A stretch of 64,000 nt of DNA from Reticulascus tulasneorum (Eukaryota; Ascomycota; Sordariomycetes; Glomerellales; Reticulascaceae), in the NCBI GenBank assembly GCA_001557505.1, contig LSAX01000004.1, positions 2,666,001-2,730,000 of the forward strand. The letters run 5' to 3'. Of this stretch, positions 21,594 through 33,132 are shown one piece after another. A program made the position numbers and the translations under genes. Under the pieces are notes generated by a model. It saw nothing but the letters and a program-made list of their open reading frames with translations, was not told where the DNA came from and did not search any database. Numbering within the stretch: position 1 is the first letter of the stretch; each line of letters opens with the position of its first letter.

Positions 21594-23925
21594 ATGAGCA
21601 GCCAAGAGATACCGAAGAAGCTATGGGAGCACCCAAGCCCAGAGAGCACAGCCATGTATCAATTCATGCAAGATGTGAACAAAAAACATGATCTACAACT
21701 CAATGTAAGCCTAATGCCACCAGAAAGTCCAGTTGACTAAGACGTACCGCAGACTTTCCAAGACTTATACAGCTACTCGTGCAACAGACGGGCTCAGTTC
21801 TACGCCCAGCTCTTCGACTATGGCCACATCATCCACACGGGGACATACACGCAAGTCGTGGATGAGTCGATCCCGATAGCCGGCGTACCGAGGTGGTTTG
21901 AGGGCATCCACCTCAACTGGGCCGAGAACATTCTCTTCTCTCGGTCGACGGCTGACCCCAAAGACCACCAGGGCACGGTGGGCAAGGAAGATGGCAAGAT
22001 TGCCGTCACGGAAGTCCGCGAGGGAAACAGCGAGGTTAGGGAGATTTCCTGGGCGCATTTGAGAAGGGATGCTGGACGCCTCGCGGCCGCCATGCACGCG
22101 AGAGGTGTGCGGAAGGGAGATAGGATCGTTATTGTGGGAGCAAACTCGATCGAGACCTTGCTTGTGTTTGTTGCCTCTACCTGGTTGGGAGCCCTCTTTA
22201 GCAGCTCCTCGACGGATATGGGTGTCAGTGGCATTCTGCAGAGAACTGTACAGGTGAACCCCAAGGTAAGTCATCCAAGGCACCCTTCTTGGATTCACTG
22301 CTAAGCGTACGCAGTTCATATTCTTCGACGACGGAGCTCTCTACAACGGCAAAATCCTCGACCTCCGAGAGAAAATGGCGGCTATTGCGGACGGGATGAA
22401 AGACTGCGGCCAGTTCAATGGTGTCGTCTCTATCCGACGCTTCGCCCGCGCCCGCGACATCTCCGAGGTTCCCAAAACCGAAACGTGGGATGCCTTCCTC
22501 AAATCTTCCAAGTCTTCGCCACCTCCTTTTGCGCAGATTAGTTTCAACGATCCTTTCCTAATAGTCTACTCCTCCGGCACGACCGGCATCCCGAAAGCCA
22601 TAGTCCACTCCGTCGGCGGGACGCTGCTGAATCTCATCAAAGAGCATCGGCTCCATGAATCCGTTACCCCGAACACCGTTGGCCTGCAGTACACGACCAC
22701 TGGGTGGATCATGTACCTCGCCAACGTGTCGCAGCTGGTAACGGGCGCTCGGGCTGTGATGTACGATGGTTCGCCATTCCAGCCGGACTTGAAGACGTTT
22801 ATAAAGATCATGGGCGAGCAGAAGATAACCAAGTTGGGGATCAGTCCGCGGTGGATGTTTGAGGTTGCTAAAAGTGGGCTTTCGCCGAGGGAGTTGACCG
22901 ACTTGAGTAATCTACGGATTGTGACAAGCACGGGGATGGTGCTTTCGGATCAGCTGTTCGAGTGGTTCTACGACAAGGGGTTTCCGAGACATGTTCACCT
23001 TGCCAACATCTCAGGAGGAACAGATATCGTAAGCACTCCCAGCCTTTAAGTCGTTTATCGTGTCAGCTAACAGCGGAAGGCTGGGTGCTTCGGTATCCAG
23101 AACCCCCTTTCACCAGTTTATGTCGGCGGAACACAAGGCCCCTGTCTCGGCGTCCCCATCGCTTTGTACGATTCCCAGCTCCCCAACGGGCCGGGCGCCA
23201 CCGTTCCGGACGGCACACCCGGTGAGCTCGTCGCAACGGCCGCCTTCCCCAACATCCCCGTCTTCCTCTGGGGCGACAAGACGCCAGGTGCCGCTCCCGG
23301 CTCGAAATACCACTCTGCCTACTTCGCCCGGTTCGACAACGTCTGGGCGCACGGCGACTTCTGCGTCATCCATCCCGTCACCAAGAACATCACGTTCCTG
23401 GGCCGGGCGGACGGCGTGCTCAACCCCAGCGGGGTGCGGTTCGGGAGCGCGGAGATCTATGCTGTTATTGAGCGGAATTTCGCCGACAAGGTGGCTGATA
23501 GTCTCTGTGTCGGTCAGCGGCGGCCGCAGGATGACGACGAGAGCGTTATGCTGTTCCTGCTGATGAAGGAGGGGGCAAAGTTTGACCGAAAGTTGGTTTT
23601 TGAAGTGAAGGAGGCGGTGAAGAGGGAGTTGACGAAGAGGCACGTGCCGAGATATGTTTTTGAGACGCCCGAGATACCGGTGAGTGCCCTACATCCTTTG
23701 CGCTTTCTTGACTCTCCCTACCCCTTTGCTTTTGTTACGACTTGCATACTAAGTGGCCCGTCACAGACAACCGTGAATCTGAAGAAGGTGGAGCTGCCGG
23801 TGAAGCAGATCGTCTCAGGGGCAAGGGTAAAGCCAAGCGGCACGTTACTCAACCCGCAAAGTCTGGAGTTTTACTACCAATTCGCCAAGTTGGAGGAGTT
23901 GGTTCCTGGCAAGGAGAAGCTTTAG
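21594..23925 (+). CDS. Acetoacetyl-CoA synthetase (acetoacetate-CoA ligase)
   Basis: ATP-dependent activation of acetoacetate to acetoacetyl-CoA, a member of the adenylate-forming ANL superfamily and probably cytosolic. Exons are 21594-21704, 21753-22265, 22315-23028, 23080-23679 and 23767-23925 (698 aa). All four introns (48-87 bp) are GT-AG and lie between codons. The N-terminal part contains FEGIHLNWAENILF, typical of the AACS branch. The phosphate-binding signature is IVYSSGTTGIPKAIVHS. Later come ISGGTDIAGCF, YVGGTQGPCLG, WAHGDF and the hinge-region motif GRADGVLNPSGVRFGSAEIY. The A10 lysine region is TTVNLKKVELPVKQIVSG near the C-terminus. Length fits the family. The 3' end is convergent with a small membrane protein gene 189 bp away. 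Confidence 0.95.
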
Positions 23926-24114
23926 ACGCATCTGCTGCTTGCGAAGCAGAGCAATATCCAATTAGATGTCTAGACTGCGTAGCTTTGATAAAAACCAACT
24001 TCAAGACAAAATCGTACAGCCGCCGTGGTAATGTTCCAAACGCCATAGTTTTTTACATCCCGTACCCGCACCATCGCACTTCGTACATCCAAATCCAGAG
24101 ACAGAAACTGCACT

Positions 24115-24714
24115 CTAACTCTTCACCGGAAACTTCCCACCATGCACCCCGTACCTCCATGCCATATAGCCAACCGTCCCAACCACGCTCCCCGTCCCTG
24201 CCGCCCCCAGCACGCCCCTCCATCCCAGCGCCCAGAGCTCCCTCCTCGTCGCCAGCGCCGCCAACCCCGCCGCGGCGCCGGCGTACGTCCAGTCGTCCGT
24301 CTCGACCTGGCCTTCATTCGCCAGCAGCCTCCAACTCCGGTCCTGCCACTCGATCTGCTCGCGGCCCCACATGCGGCCGACCAGGCCGAGGGATACGATG
24401 CCGAGCGTGATGGCGGTGCTGGTGCCGTTGGTGCGGAGGAGGGCGTGCAGCACCGGGCTACGGGGGATGGGGCTTGAGAGGGACGCGGAAGGCGGTGTCA
24501 AAGGCTTGTTCCGTAGACGGGCGATGAGCGTGCGTGTGGAGAAGATGCCGAGACCGACTACGGAGCCGGTTGTGACGGCGCGGGTGAGGACGTGGGTTGT
24601 GAGTATTGTTTTGCCGAGGGGCTGGTCTTCCGCGTAGGCGGCTTGCGGGAAGAAGCGTGACATGCTTGCGAGATGCAGGTCTCCCGATGCTGGTGCGGGA
24701 TCAAGTAGACTCAT
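24115..24714 (-). CDS. Small predicted membrane protein (DUF1757-like)
   Basis: Single exon, 199 aa. The frame continues upstream to a GTG, but the first ATG is at 24714 (MSLLDPAPASGD). It has about four hydrophobic segments: near residues 36-52 (TRAVTTGSVVGLGIF), 99-112 (AITLGIVSLGLVG), 140-152 (YAGAAAGLAALAT) and 163-184 (GWRGVLGAAGTGSVVGTVGYM). The layout resembles a fungal family of small uncharacterised membrane proteins that I associate with DUF1757. I did not confirm this by profile. No function can be assigned. Confidence 0.65.
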   Translation of the reverse strand: MSLLDPAPASGDLHLASMSRFFPQAAYAEDQPLGKTILTTHVLTRAVTTGSVVGLGIFSTRTLIARLRNKPLTPPSASLSSPIPRSPVLHALLRTNGTSTAITLGIVSLGLVGRMWGREQIEWQDRSWRLLANEGQVETDDWTYAGAAAGLAALATRRELWALGWRGVLGAAGTGSVVGTVGYMAWRYGVHGGKFPVKS

Positions 24715-25751
24715 CCGTCGGCACTTTGCTGTGTATGACACTCGAGTGTTTTCTGAATTTTTAAAATTTCTTATCCACGATGAATTAAGAGCTGGCTTTC
24801 ATGGAAATCCTTTGTTGTTGATGAGTCGGCGGACAATGGTATTTAAACAGTACAATTTATCGGTCAGGTCACCAGCTAATTCCTCCAACCCACCAGAACT
24901 CAGACGAGGAAGCTCCTAGCTCTATATATCTGCCAATCCTCCCACACGGCTACCCACTAGATCAGCCCCTCCTGGGAGCAAGGATGGCGGAGTAACTAAA
25001 TGTCCATTTACCGTCAGGCCGGGCGGGCCTTTGACTCGCGACGGCGCGCGGTCCCAGAATCGCCGCTAGCACAACCGAGTGCGAGGAGAGGCAACGCCCC
25101 CGCAATCAGGTCACGAATCAGCTGTTGGGGATTGCCAACAGGGCCTGAAGAACGCTGTAATAAGCTTCTGATGTCGCTTTCGTTCGCATGCTGGTTGTAG
25201 GGTCGGGCGGACTGGTCTTTCGCCGCGTCCGGACGCCAGTGTGCATATGATTGGCGGCCGGGCAAGATGCACTGAGGACAACGGCGATAAACAGCCCGAT
25301 ATACGAAAGCTCGATTCTGATTATTCACACTGGTATGCGAAGCGGTTGTTACACCGAAGATCTGGTTTCGTCGATCTCTCAACATATTCATGCGACTTTC
25401 AATTAGCGTAGAGCCCAACCTTTGGGTATGTGGCTTAATGGCTAGTTGGAAGAAATTCACTCAGTCGCTGCTACAACACCAACATTAGATTTAATTGCTT
25501 GAGGGTCGATTGCAAGTCGATCTCGATAACCCGTGCGATGAGCTACCCGGTTGTCAAGCTACTGCTTATAGCTATGCTTAGACTTGCCTCCTCAATCGTC
25601 GGACAACCTCTCATCACGAGCTGAAGATGATATCTCAACCCCCAGAACCAGCCGATATGCTGCCTTTTCATGCCATACAACCTAGTAACCGACGCCATCC
25701 TTCCAGACGTTGCCCAAATTCATGATTCTAAACCATAAACACCAGCATGCG
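24715..25751. other. Intergenic region between the small membrane protein and APC6
   Basis: About 1 kb holding the 5' flank of the membrane-protein gene and the 3' flank of the minus-strand APC6 gene. I see no coding or RNA gene. A short open frame at 25014-25460 (-) has no recognisable features. Confidence 0.5.
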
Positions 25752-27685
25752 CTATTCATCATCAGTCATTTCCATCATACTCTCGCCCTTTTCATCCTCA
25801 TCGTCCAAAACCATCGTCCTCCCCCTAGCGCCAGCCTTCATCTTCCCTTTCGCATCTCTCCCCCTCGATGGCTTGCTCAACTTCTCCCTCGCCGCTATCA
25901 TCTTTGTGCCCAGCTCGTGCTCGAACGCATCCATCTCCTCCCCATCATCGTCCGCCCCGTCGACAATGGCCGTTTCTTCCAAGGCTCTGTTCAACAGCTC
26001 GGTAGCGATGCTATCTTGAGGGTTGATCGCTAAAGCCTCGTGCAGAACGATGACTGCCTCTTCTGGCTTGCTCTGCTCCATGAAGATCAGACCCTTTGCG
26101 CAAAAGATCGCGGCGTCTTTACCGCCTTGCCGGAGCACCTCGTCAAACTCCACGAGCGCTCTGTTGAAGTGCCGCAGGCGACGGTATGCGTGGCCGAGAT
26201 TCGTGCGAGCGGCCAGCCATGCTTGGGGCTCCGAGTCTATCTCATCCGCGATTTTGAGGGCTTGTTGGAAGAATGCTACGGCTTCCTTAGGCTTGTCCTG
26301 GTGGTATTTCACAATGCCCATCTCGTTCAGCAGTAAGGGGTCCGTTTTGCAGAGGCCATATGCTGTCTTTAGGAACTCCTCGGCCAGGGTCATATTGTTA
26401 AGCGCATGGTTTTGCATGCCGAGGAAGACCTGCGGGAGATGCGTCCCCATGAACAGCCTTGCCGCTGTTGAGTATGCTGAGATGGCTTGGTCATGTTCCC
26501 CCTCCGCCGCAAATGTATGGGCGAAGCCGATCCACGCCGGCCCAAAGTGTGCATCCATCATACTCGCTTTGCTGAAATACCGGCGCGCCTCGGCAATCTT
26601 GTCGATTGCGAAATAATATATGCCGACCGCCAACCATGAGCACGGCTCTTCTGGATGGTTATCTGCTAGGTCATGGGCTACTAGGAACAATGCGTTCTTC
26701 ATTTTCAGCTCGTATAGGCATGCGAGATGCAACGGGTAGATGCTAAAGTTGTACTTGTCGTCTTGCAGAATCGAGTCTGTGATCGCCAGGGCGTCCCGGT
26801 GGCGACATTGCGTATAGAGGAGATCTGCCCGTGAGAGGAGGAGGTCGGGGTTGTCTGAAAGATGATAGTGTGTAGATAGAGAATCGTATGCTGTTGTAAA
26901 AGCAACCGGGTCCCGATACTTGGACAGTCGCGTGGTGTATAGCATTTTCGTGAATTCGGCCGCTTCCTGGGAGGAAGACACGTCGCCCGATATGTTGATC
27001 GAATCAAAGTCTAGAGAGTCCAGAAACTGCCATTCTTCGTCTGGGGACAGCAGCGAATTCGTCATCAACTGCTGGAAAGCCTCGAAGCACTGCACATCGA
27101 TCCGAACAGCGTCCTTGTAGCATTCCTTGGCTCGATCGAATGCGTTCTGCTTCGCGTAGCATATGCCGCGCAAAAAGCACATGGCAGCTTCGTACTTTCG
27201 ATTGGACGCTTCTTCGTCGTCGGGTTCATCCTTGATCTGCCGGTCCTTGGAGCTTCCCTTGGTCGGCGCTACTGGGTGTCTGCCTTGGGGACCCGGGTTC
27301 TGGGCTTTCCGCTTGTTGCTCGCATTCGAAATGAGGTGGGTTGGATTTCGCTCTCCGAGAATGCTCAGAGCCTCTTCGAAGCGCGACTGCTTGATCATGC
27401 AATGTCCAGCTAGGTATTTGCAAGAAGCGTTCCGGGATATGAGATCCTGTTTCAACAGGAATGTGTGGGCGCGGGTGTAGTTGCCCGTCGCAAAATGGAC
27501 TTGGGCCAGCCAGAAAGCATCGTTGTCGTCATCTATACGGCGAGAGAGGTCAGAAATGCGACAGAGCAGCTTGCGCTTGAAGACCTACTGGTCAGAGCAA
27601 GTAGTTTGTCCCCAACGAAGATGGCCGAGTCGTACTGTGCCTTGTTCAGGGCATCCTGGCGCCATTCCCGAAGGAATTTCTCCAT
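25752..27685 (-). CDS. Anaphase-promoting complex subunit 6 (Cdc16/Cut9), TPR protein
   Basis: Scaffold subunit of the APC/C ubiquitin ligase that drives mitotic exit. In transcription order the exons are 27685-27589 and 27532-25752 (625 aa). The 56-bp intron has donor GTAGGT, joining LLALT to NDDNDAFWLAQVHF. The start MEKFLREWRQDALNK is the first ATG in the open frame and fits the family N-terminus (WR.DAL...YDSAIFVGDKLLALT). Tandem TPRs run through the protein, for example YEAAMCFLRGICYAKQNAFDRAKECYKDA, HDQAISAYSTAARLF, LNEMGIVKYHQDKPKEAVAFFQQAL and NLGHAYRRLRHFNRALVEFDE. An insert rich in Lys/Gln/Pro (about residues 95-135) interrupts the early repeats. The acidic C-terminus (MEMTDDE) is typical. 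Length is close to fungal Cut9/Cdc16. Confidence 0.93.
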
Positions 27686-29904
27686 ATTCGCAGTCCTGTG
27701 CAGAATCACTGTCCAGTAATGCGCATCGTAGGACGAATTGGGGACATCTGGCGGGCGTGCTGGGGGAGGATTAAAGCTGTGCAAAGTGTTGCGGAAGCGC
27801 GATCCAACGCGTTGTGGTTGTCCTGAGAGTTGTGAGATCAAGCCGTGGGGCTAGGAAAATGGCGGGGTAATAGTTTGGAGCAAAAAGCCATTGCGACTGA
27901 CATAAACATGCCCCTAACTAAGCCGTACCTACCTAGATGATGAAGGTAATAAACATCTCCGAATGGTAACAAGCAGCTCAGACGCACATATCAGCGAAAA
28001 CCTTTGATGAAGACGAGCAAGCAGCTATATAAATCTAAGATGCTAAGTAAGGTATCTGGACTATGGATTATAATAACAACAACAACTATCCCGGGTCTTC
28101 CATTCAGCTAGCAATCTGTCATCGTCACTAACAAAGCAGGTCTGGCGGTTGAGACGTGAGCCTCGGGGCTCAAAACAATGCTTTCGCTCACCATGTCTAA
28201 CGATATTCCTGGCAGACACTTCAATCTGAAAGGTAGGTACGTAACGTCTATGGATACGTACGGACGTACTTCCAACCCGACTACCTCAAGCAATCCCCGC
28301 CCGGATACAACTTTCTGCAGCCCATTCAATTTCCGACTTTTACGCCACTCACGTTAGCAGTGACTGAGGAGTGATGCCTGTCAAACTATCAACTGCCTTA
28401 GTGATAAGTAGTGCAAGGTCGTGCACAAACCCACAGACTCTCGTCTGCTTTGGCTGCTTGGCTGCTTCTGCACAAGACTCACTCATTAGACACCGCGCTG
28501 GCAAGCTCTCAGCTCTCGCCTCACGTGGTTGGCCCAGGTTGGGGAAACAAGTGCTCGAGAAATAGGCCACGAAGGTGATTGGCTGCTAATTTCAGGGAAA
28601 TTGGGTTCCTGGACCGATCCACGGTTGATCCCGGCCGCGGTCATCATGATCCCCCGGTCGTCCCATCATCCCATCTTGCTAGAGCTGTTCGTCTGGGGGT
28701 CCTCTTTCATGCGAGCCCCTGAACAAGGCCGGAAACAGTGGAGATTTTCGTATGTGTTTTGGAGCTGGTAAGCTCCACTGGTCTCCGGGGGTGACCTGAT
28801 GATGTTTTTGTTTGTTGACTCGGAGAAGAAAAGCAAACAAAAGGTAAACACCGGACGGGAGGCCAGCATAGAGCGAGCGAAGGCAATCGCGAATGAGATG
28901 AGAAACAAGAAAAAAAAAGAAAGAGAGAGAATAGAGCGGTGACGAGTCATTCCCTACCCTGTGCACCTACATATGATGTGCAAGAACCACAAGTTCGTGC
29001 TTGAGCAGAGCAAAATATTTGCTACTCTTAGTTATTTGTTAGCTAAGTTATTCTGAGAAGACCCTGGAAGGACATACAGATATGTCACCTGCCTTCCGTC
29101 ACCTGTTCTAGACTCCCCCCCCCCATTTCTACATTCCTTGTCCTCCGCTTCTTATCGTCTCTTCCCCGGTATATGATATGGGACGGGAATCTCTCTGGTC
29201 GAGTCAACATTAAGAAAACGCTCCGAGCAAGATACCAAATTGGACACACAATCCACGCACCCACGCATCCACGCATCCACGCATCCACGCATCCACGCAT
29301 CCACGCATCCACGCATCCACGCATCCCACAGACGACTGCACCCCTAACGTCACCCACGCACACCCTCGCAGCGCTGACCGGCCAATTCCACCGTCGCAAT
29401 CAAAAGACCTGTACCTTACAGCTCGCCTCGTCCAATCACGGTGGCCATTCAGCCTGAACGCTCATTCAACCACCCTGACGGGCCCTGTCCACAAACCAAG
29501 TCCACCCGCAATTTCGAAGCTCTTTGTTGGATACACACACAGGCCCTCCCGCATCCTGTTATCTCGTCCGCTGCACCACACTCTCTTTTCACCTCGTCAA
29601 CGAGAATGAACCTCCTCCCATTCTCTCCATGACTGCCATCTTCCTCTTGCAAATCTGCTTTATCTCGTCTTGTTCCCACACTCTCTTTAATGACCACCAG
29701 AGGTATCTAAACAGTTACAAGGCTGCCGTCGCCAAAAGAACGACCCACGCTCACTCGTCCTCCGCCGCCTGGAGACAGCGGCACCATCCACGGAGACCCA
29801 ATAGTGCTCCCACCCATCATTTGCATAAGCGCCGGCGAGCATACACTACCGCCTGCTGCCAATCACCTCAGCCAGCTTCCAAGAAGCAGTTTACTCTCGT
29901 GAAT
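27686..29904. other. Divergent intergenic region between APC6 and the DUF4048 gene
   Basis: About 2.2 kb without a supported gene. It holds the promoter of APC6 on the left. On the right, the octamer minisatellite at 29253-29324 is followed by a CT/CA-rich leader before the DUF4048 gene. An in-frame ATG at 29629 lies in this leader. If it is used, the next gene starts there. Confidence 0.5.
29253..29324. repeat. (CCACGCAT)n octamer minisatellite, 8 perfect copies plus 1 variant
   Basis: Eight head-to-tail CCACGCAT units (29261-29324) are preceded by one CCACGCAC variant (29253-29260). They are directly adjacent with no spacers, so this is not a CRISPR array. It lies about 0.6 kb upstream of the preferred DUF4048 start and may sit in its promoter or 5' leader. 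Copy number is likely polymorphic. Confidence 0.97.
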
Positions 29905-31553
29905 ATGCAGAACAGTCACGAGATCCGTCGCCGCTCCTCTGTTGTTGAGCGGCCTGCCGCCGAGGACCCGACCGCTTCGGCTCAAACAACAACAATGGCA
30001 TACAACCCGGGCCACAACCTTCCCAGACCTTGCTTAGCCCGACCTGAAGAGGACCAAGTCGAGAGCAATGCTATGGACTCTGATCAAATAGCTATGCCGC
30101 CGCCGCAGACGCCTTCCGAGGACTATGCCGTGACGCGTTCGTCGCGCTCCACGTCGAGTGCATCTCGTAATACGAACCGTCTGTCACTGACTCTACCAAT
30201 TGCTCTTCCAACGAGCGACCCTTCGCGACCGGCTTCGTCAGTCACGTCATCCTATCCGCCCACCCCGGCCGAAACGTCGGCCATCACATCCCCAGTCGAC
30301 CCCAGCGACTTCATTATTGCGATAGCGGCGCAGGAGCGGAGAGTGCTGGAGATACGCGAAGAACTTGCCAGAGCCGAAGGGGAGCTCACTCGGCTGAAGA
30401 GGCAATGGACATCACAGGAGGCGCACAAAAAGAGAAGCGAGATTCGAAGAATCGAGCCATTGCGCCCATTCGGACTACAATTGGATCCGACTAACAACGA
30501 GGACAGCGGCACTCCGAGGCGGAGCGCCGATTTAGAGAGAAGGAAGGCACTGCTGCAAGGGCAGCAAACCACGCCTAGAGAATATCGAAGTCGGGTTTTC
30601 CGAGGCAATCATACGCGCACTCTCTCCCTACTGTCCCCCACGAAGACAGAGGGTGGATTTGAAGTACACGAAGACGCAGACGGTCTCAAATCACCTGACC
30701 TTGCGCCCAGAGCTTCAACATTCATCAGCACACCACTGTCCAAACGAGCGTCCTGGCAGCCACGCTCGTATCAGACCGGGCCAAATGGCGTCAAACAGTT
30801 TGCCGAGGACTTTAAGCTGGGCCTCTGGAGCTTTGTCGAAGATATCCGCCAAGCTACAGTTGGGGAAGAAGCCAGCCAAGGCTTTCCCGTGCGCTCCAAT
30901 ACAGTCACAAACAACGGCAGGAGGGAGAAATCCTACGCCGCCGATCAGGAAACCATCAAGGCGTCTGCGGCCGCCAGACCAAGACTGAACACTGCCTTTG
31001 ATCCTCCCGGTACGGAGACGCCGACCCGGATGCCTAGGGCACTCCAGGAGCGGCCGAACCCCAAGCCGGCGGGATCCAAGTCGAAGCACTTCTCGTGGAC
31101 GCCATTGACCTTCGACGCCTTCGACGACAATGACTGGTCTAACTGGGACTCACCGGCCACATCGTCGACAAAGTCGGCGCGTTGGAGCGGATCAACTATC
31201 GGGGGAGATGAAGGAATTGCATCAATCCCCGAAAAGAATGACGAGAACCAAACACCTCTGTAAGTACCGCCATCTTTGTTTAGCCTCCAAGGCCAACTTG
31301 CTTATCCAATGATGTCAATAGAAAGCACAAGTCGTCCCTGAGCATCGACACATCCGGCACTCGCAGGGAATCTGCATCTACCCTCCTCTCCCCCACCAAG
31401 CTCGAAGAGCTCCTGCCCCAAGTGGTCAACCGTCTTTCGCCGGGCAACCTCAAGCGCACCACCTCCGATCTTTTGAACAAATGGGAGAAGAGCCTTTCGC
31501 CGCCGCCACAGACCGAAGGGGAGCTCATCGACTTCAAGGAGAATGTATCATAG
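29905..31553 (+). CDS. DUF4048-like Ser/Pro-rich fungal protein
   Basis: Two exons, 29905-31259 and 31322-31553 (528 aa), with a 62-bp GT-AG intron that joins QTPL to KHKSSLSID. The frame is open upstream and an ATG at 29629 would add 92 residues. I prefer 29905 (MQNSHEIRRRSSVVERP) because the upstream part reads like leader. Features are a Ser/Thr/Pro-rich N-terminus with NRLSLTLPIALPTSDPSRP, a helical/coiled-coil segment near residues 140-175 (AAQERRVLEIREELARAEGE), the PFGLQLD block, and KQFAEDFKLGLWSFVEDIRQATVG around 300-320. The C-terminus has LLSPTKLEELLPQVVNRLSPG and NKWEKSLSPPP. The layout fits the fungal DUF4048 family as I remember it. Function is unknown. Many S/T-P sites suggest phosphorylation. 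Confidence 0.78.
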
Positions 31554-33132
31554 TTGTACCATACCATAATCTCACCATCACAAACACTGCATTGTACGAA
31601 GGAGGCAAGCAAAAACAAGTACATTGGATATAAGGCAGCATTGCATCAAACAGGTGTATAGACAAAATCAGAACAAAAAGAGGACCGGCTGGCATATTCG
31701 GGTCCGGGGATATTGTAGGACTATGATTCTTGACAACAAGGGCGTTGCTGGAAGCCGCGGCTAGGAGGAGAAGGAGCAGGAAAGGAGGGAGTGGTCCGAA
31801 CATGCTTTTGGCGTGGCTTGTAGCTAGCACCCAGGTGTTTTGGGGTGATTGGGGGTAGGATCTGGGAGATGTCGGACCATGATGACGATATTAATGATTG
31901 ATGAATGGAATATAAATCCTAATTCATTCGCGTTGCCCTATTTTGCCTTGAGATGCCGCCGATGCAATTCCATCGACTACTCCGATTCGATAAGAGTTGT
32001 ATAGAACCCCATCCATCTGATGTCTGTATTCTTCATCTTTCTTGGGAAGTAAGGCTGGTAGATATGAACCTGAAAAGGGCATATTGCCAGTGAAGTTTAA
32101 TATGTTTGCTCACGACATGCTGCTACTTCGGAGTCAGGAATATTTCCATACGTATTGGGGTCATAGTAGGAAGGATAGTGTGGAGAAACCGTTTCAGAGA
32201 TGGAATCTCGTGATTTCTGTACATCCATATCTGGATTGGGAGTTCAAAGTAGTTTTATAGCGTCAGGAGATAGACAAAGGAAATTGAACAGTAACTACTC
32301 AGGTAACTACTCCTCCTCAGTGAAAGCTGAGGTCATCGCCAAATCAACTTGCCATGCAGTACTCACTCAGCGACAGGTACCTGCTGATAAGATAAGTAGT
32401 GCCCGCTTTGCTGTTTCGTGCTTGTGGGGGTGGGATGGGCCTACCTAAGGTACAAACAATTGGCTAATGCAGTGAGCAATAGTGCTCCTGATGTACTGTG
32501 GAGGGGTCAAGTCGGTTTCGGGGCCAACGGCTGGGGGCAAATAGCGGTGTCTCAGGGCTCTACAGGGATGGATCGGGCTGCCACTCCAGCGCTTGGCGAT
32601 GCGCTGTCGCATAAAAAGGTACCTGGGTAGATTGCATTCATTCCCGGGGCGGCGGAGCACAAAAAGCTGAAAAGAGAGGCGTGTCTAGAAACTGGGTATC
32701 CCGTCCCCTTCCAGACCTCTTTTGCATTGCTTGCATCCTCGACGCAGCGAAGGCAGCATACACAAAAATATCCTCTTATGAAAGAGGAAAGCCCGGTGCA
32801 TGCAAGTTGGACTGCGACCACGGCTGAAGGCCCGGCCTTCGTTAGTAGATCTCCTGGTGCGAGCAAGGCAAGACCACTATCGCTATCATAATACATCATC
32901 GCCTCCACCGCAGCAGCCGAGCCAACAAGTACCTCTCGGCCTTGGAGAGGTAGTAGCTCTCGACGTAGCTTCTGCTCAACCTCTACCAAACTCTCCACCA
33001 ACCCCGAACTTCCCTTCATTCTCCCACCCACTTTCGCCCTCGACTCCCTTGCCATCGACTCCCGAGCTTCCTGAGCATCCTCTTCCCCCGATAGTCGACG
33101 AGCTGCCCGCTGCTCCAATTGAGACGCCCAAG
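31554..33132. other. Intergenic region upstream of V-ATPase subunit A
   Basis: About 1.6 kb. No conserved gene was seen on either strand. A minus-strand ATG frame at 31803-31534 could encode a small secreted peptide antisense to the DUF4048 3' end, but it is unsupported. The last 250 bp before the ATG at 33133 are CT/CA-rich leader. Confidence 0.5.

Noticed and set aside
29253..29324. Possible CRISPR-like array
   Set aside because: The units abut without unique spacers and the genome is fungal. It is a minisatellite.
29524..29904. Longer N-terminus of the DUF4048 protein
   Set aside because: It begins with TTG. The ATG at 29629 is possible, but the segment reads like CT/CA-rich leader, so 29905 is preferred.
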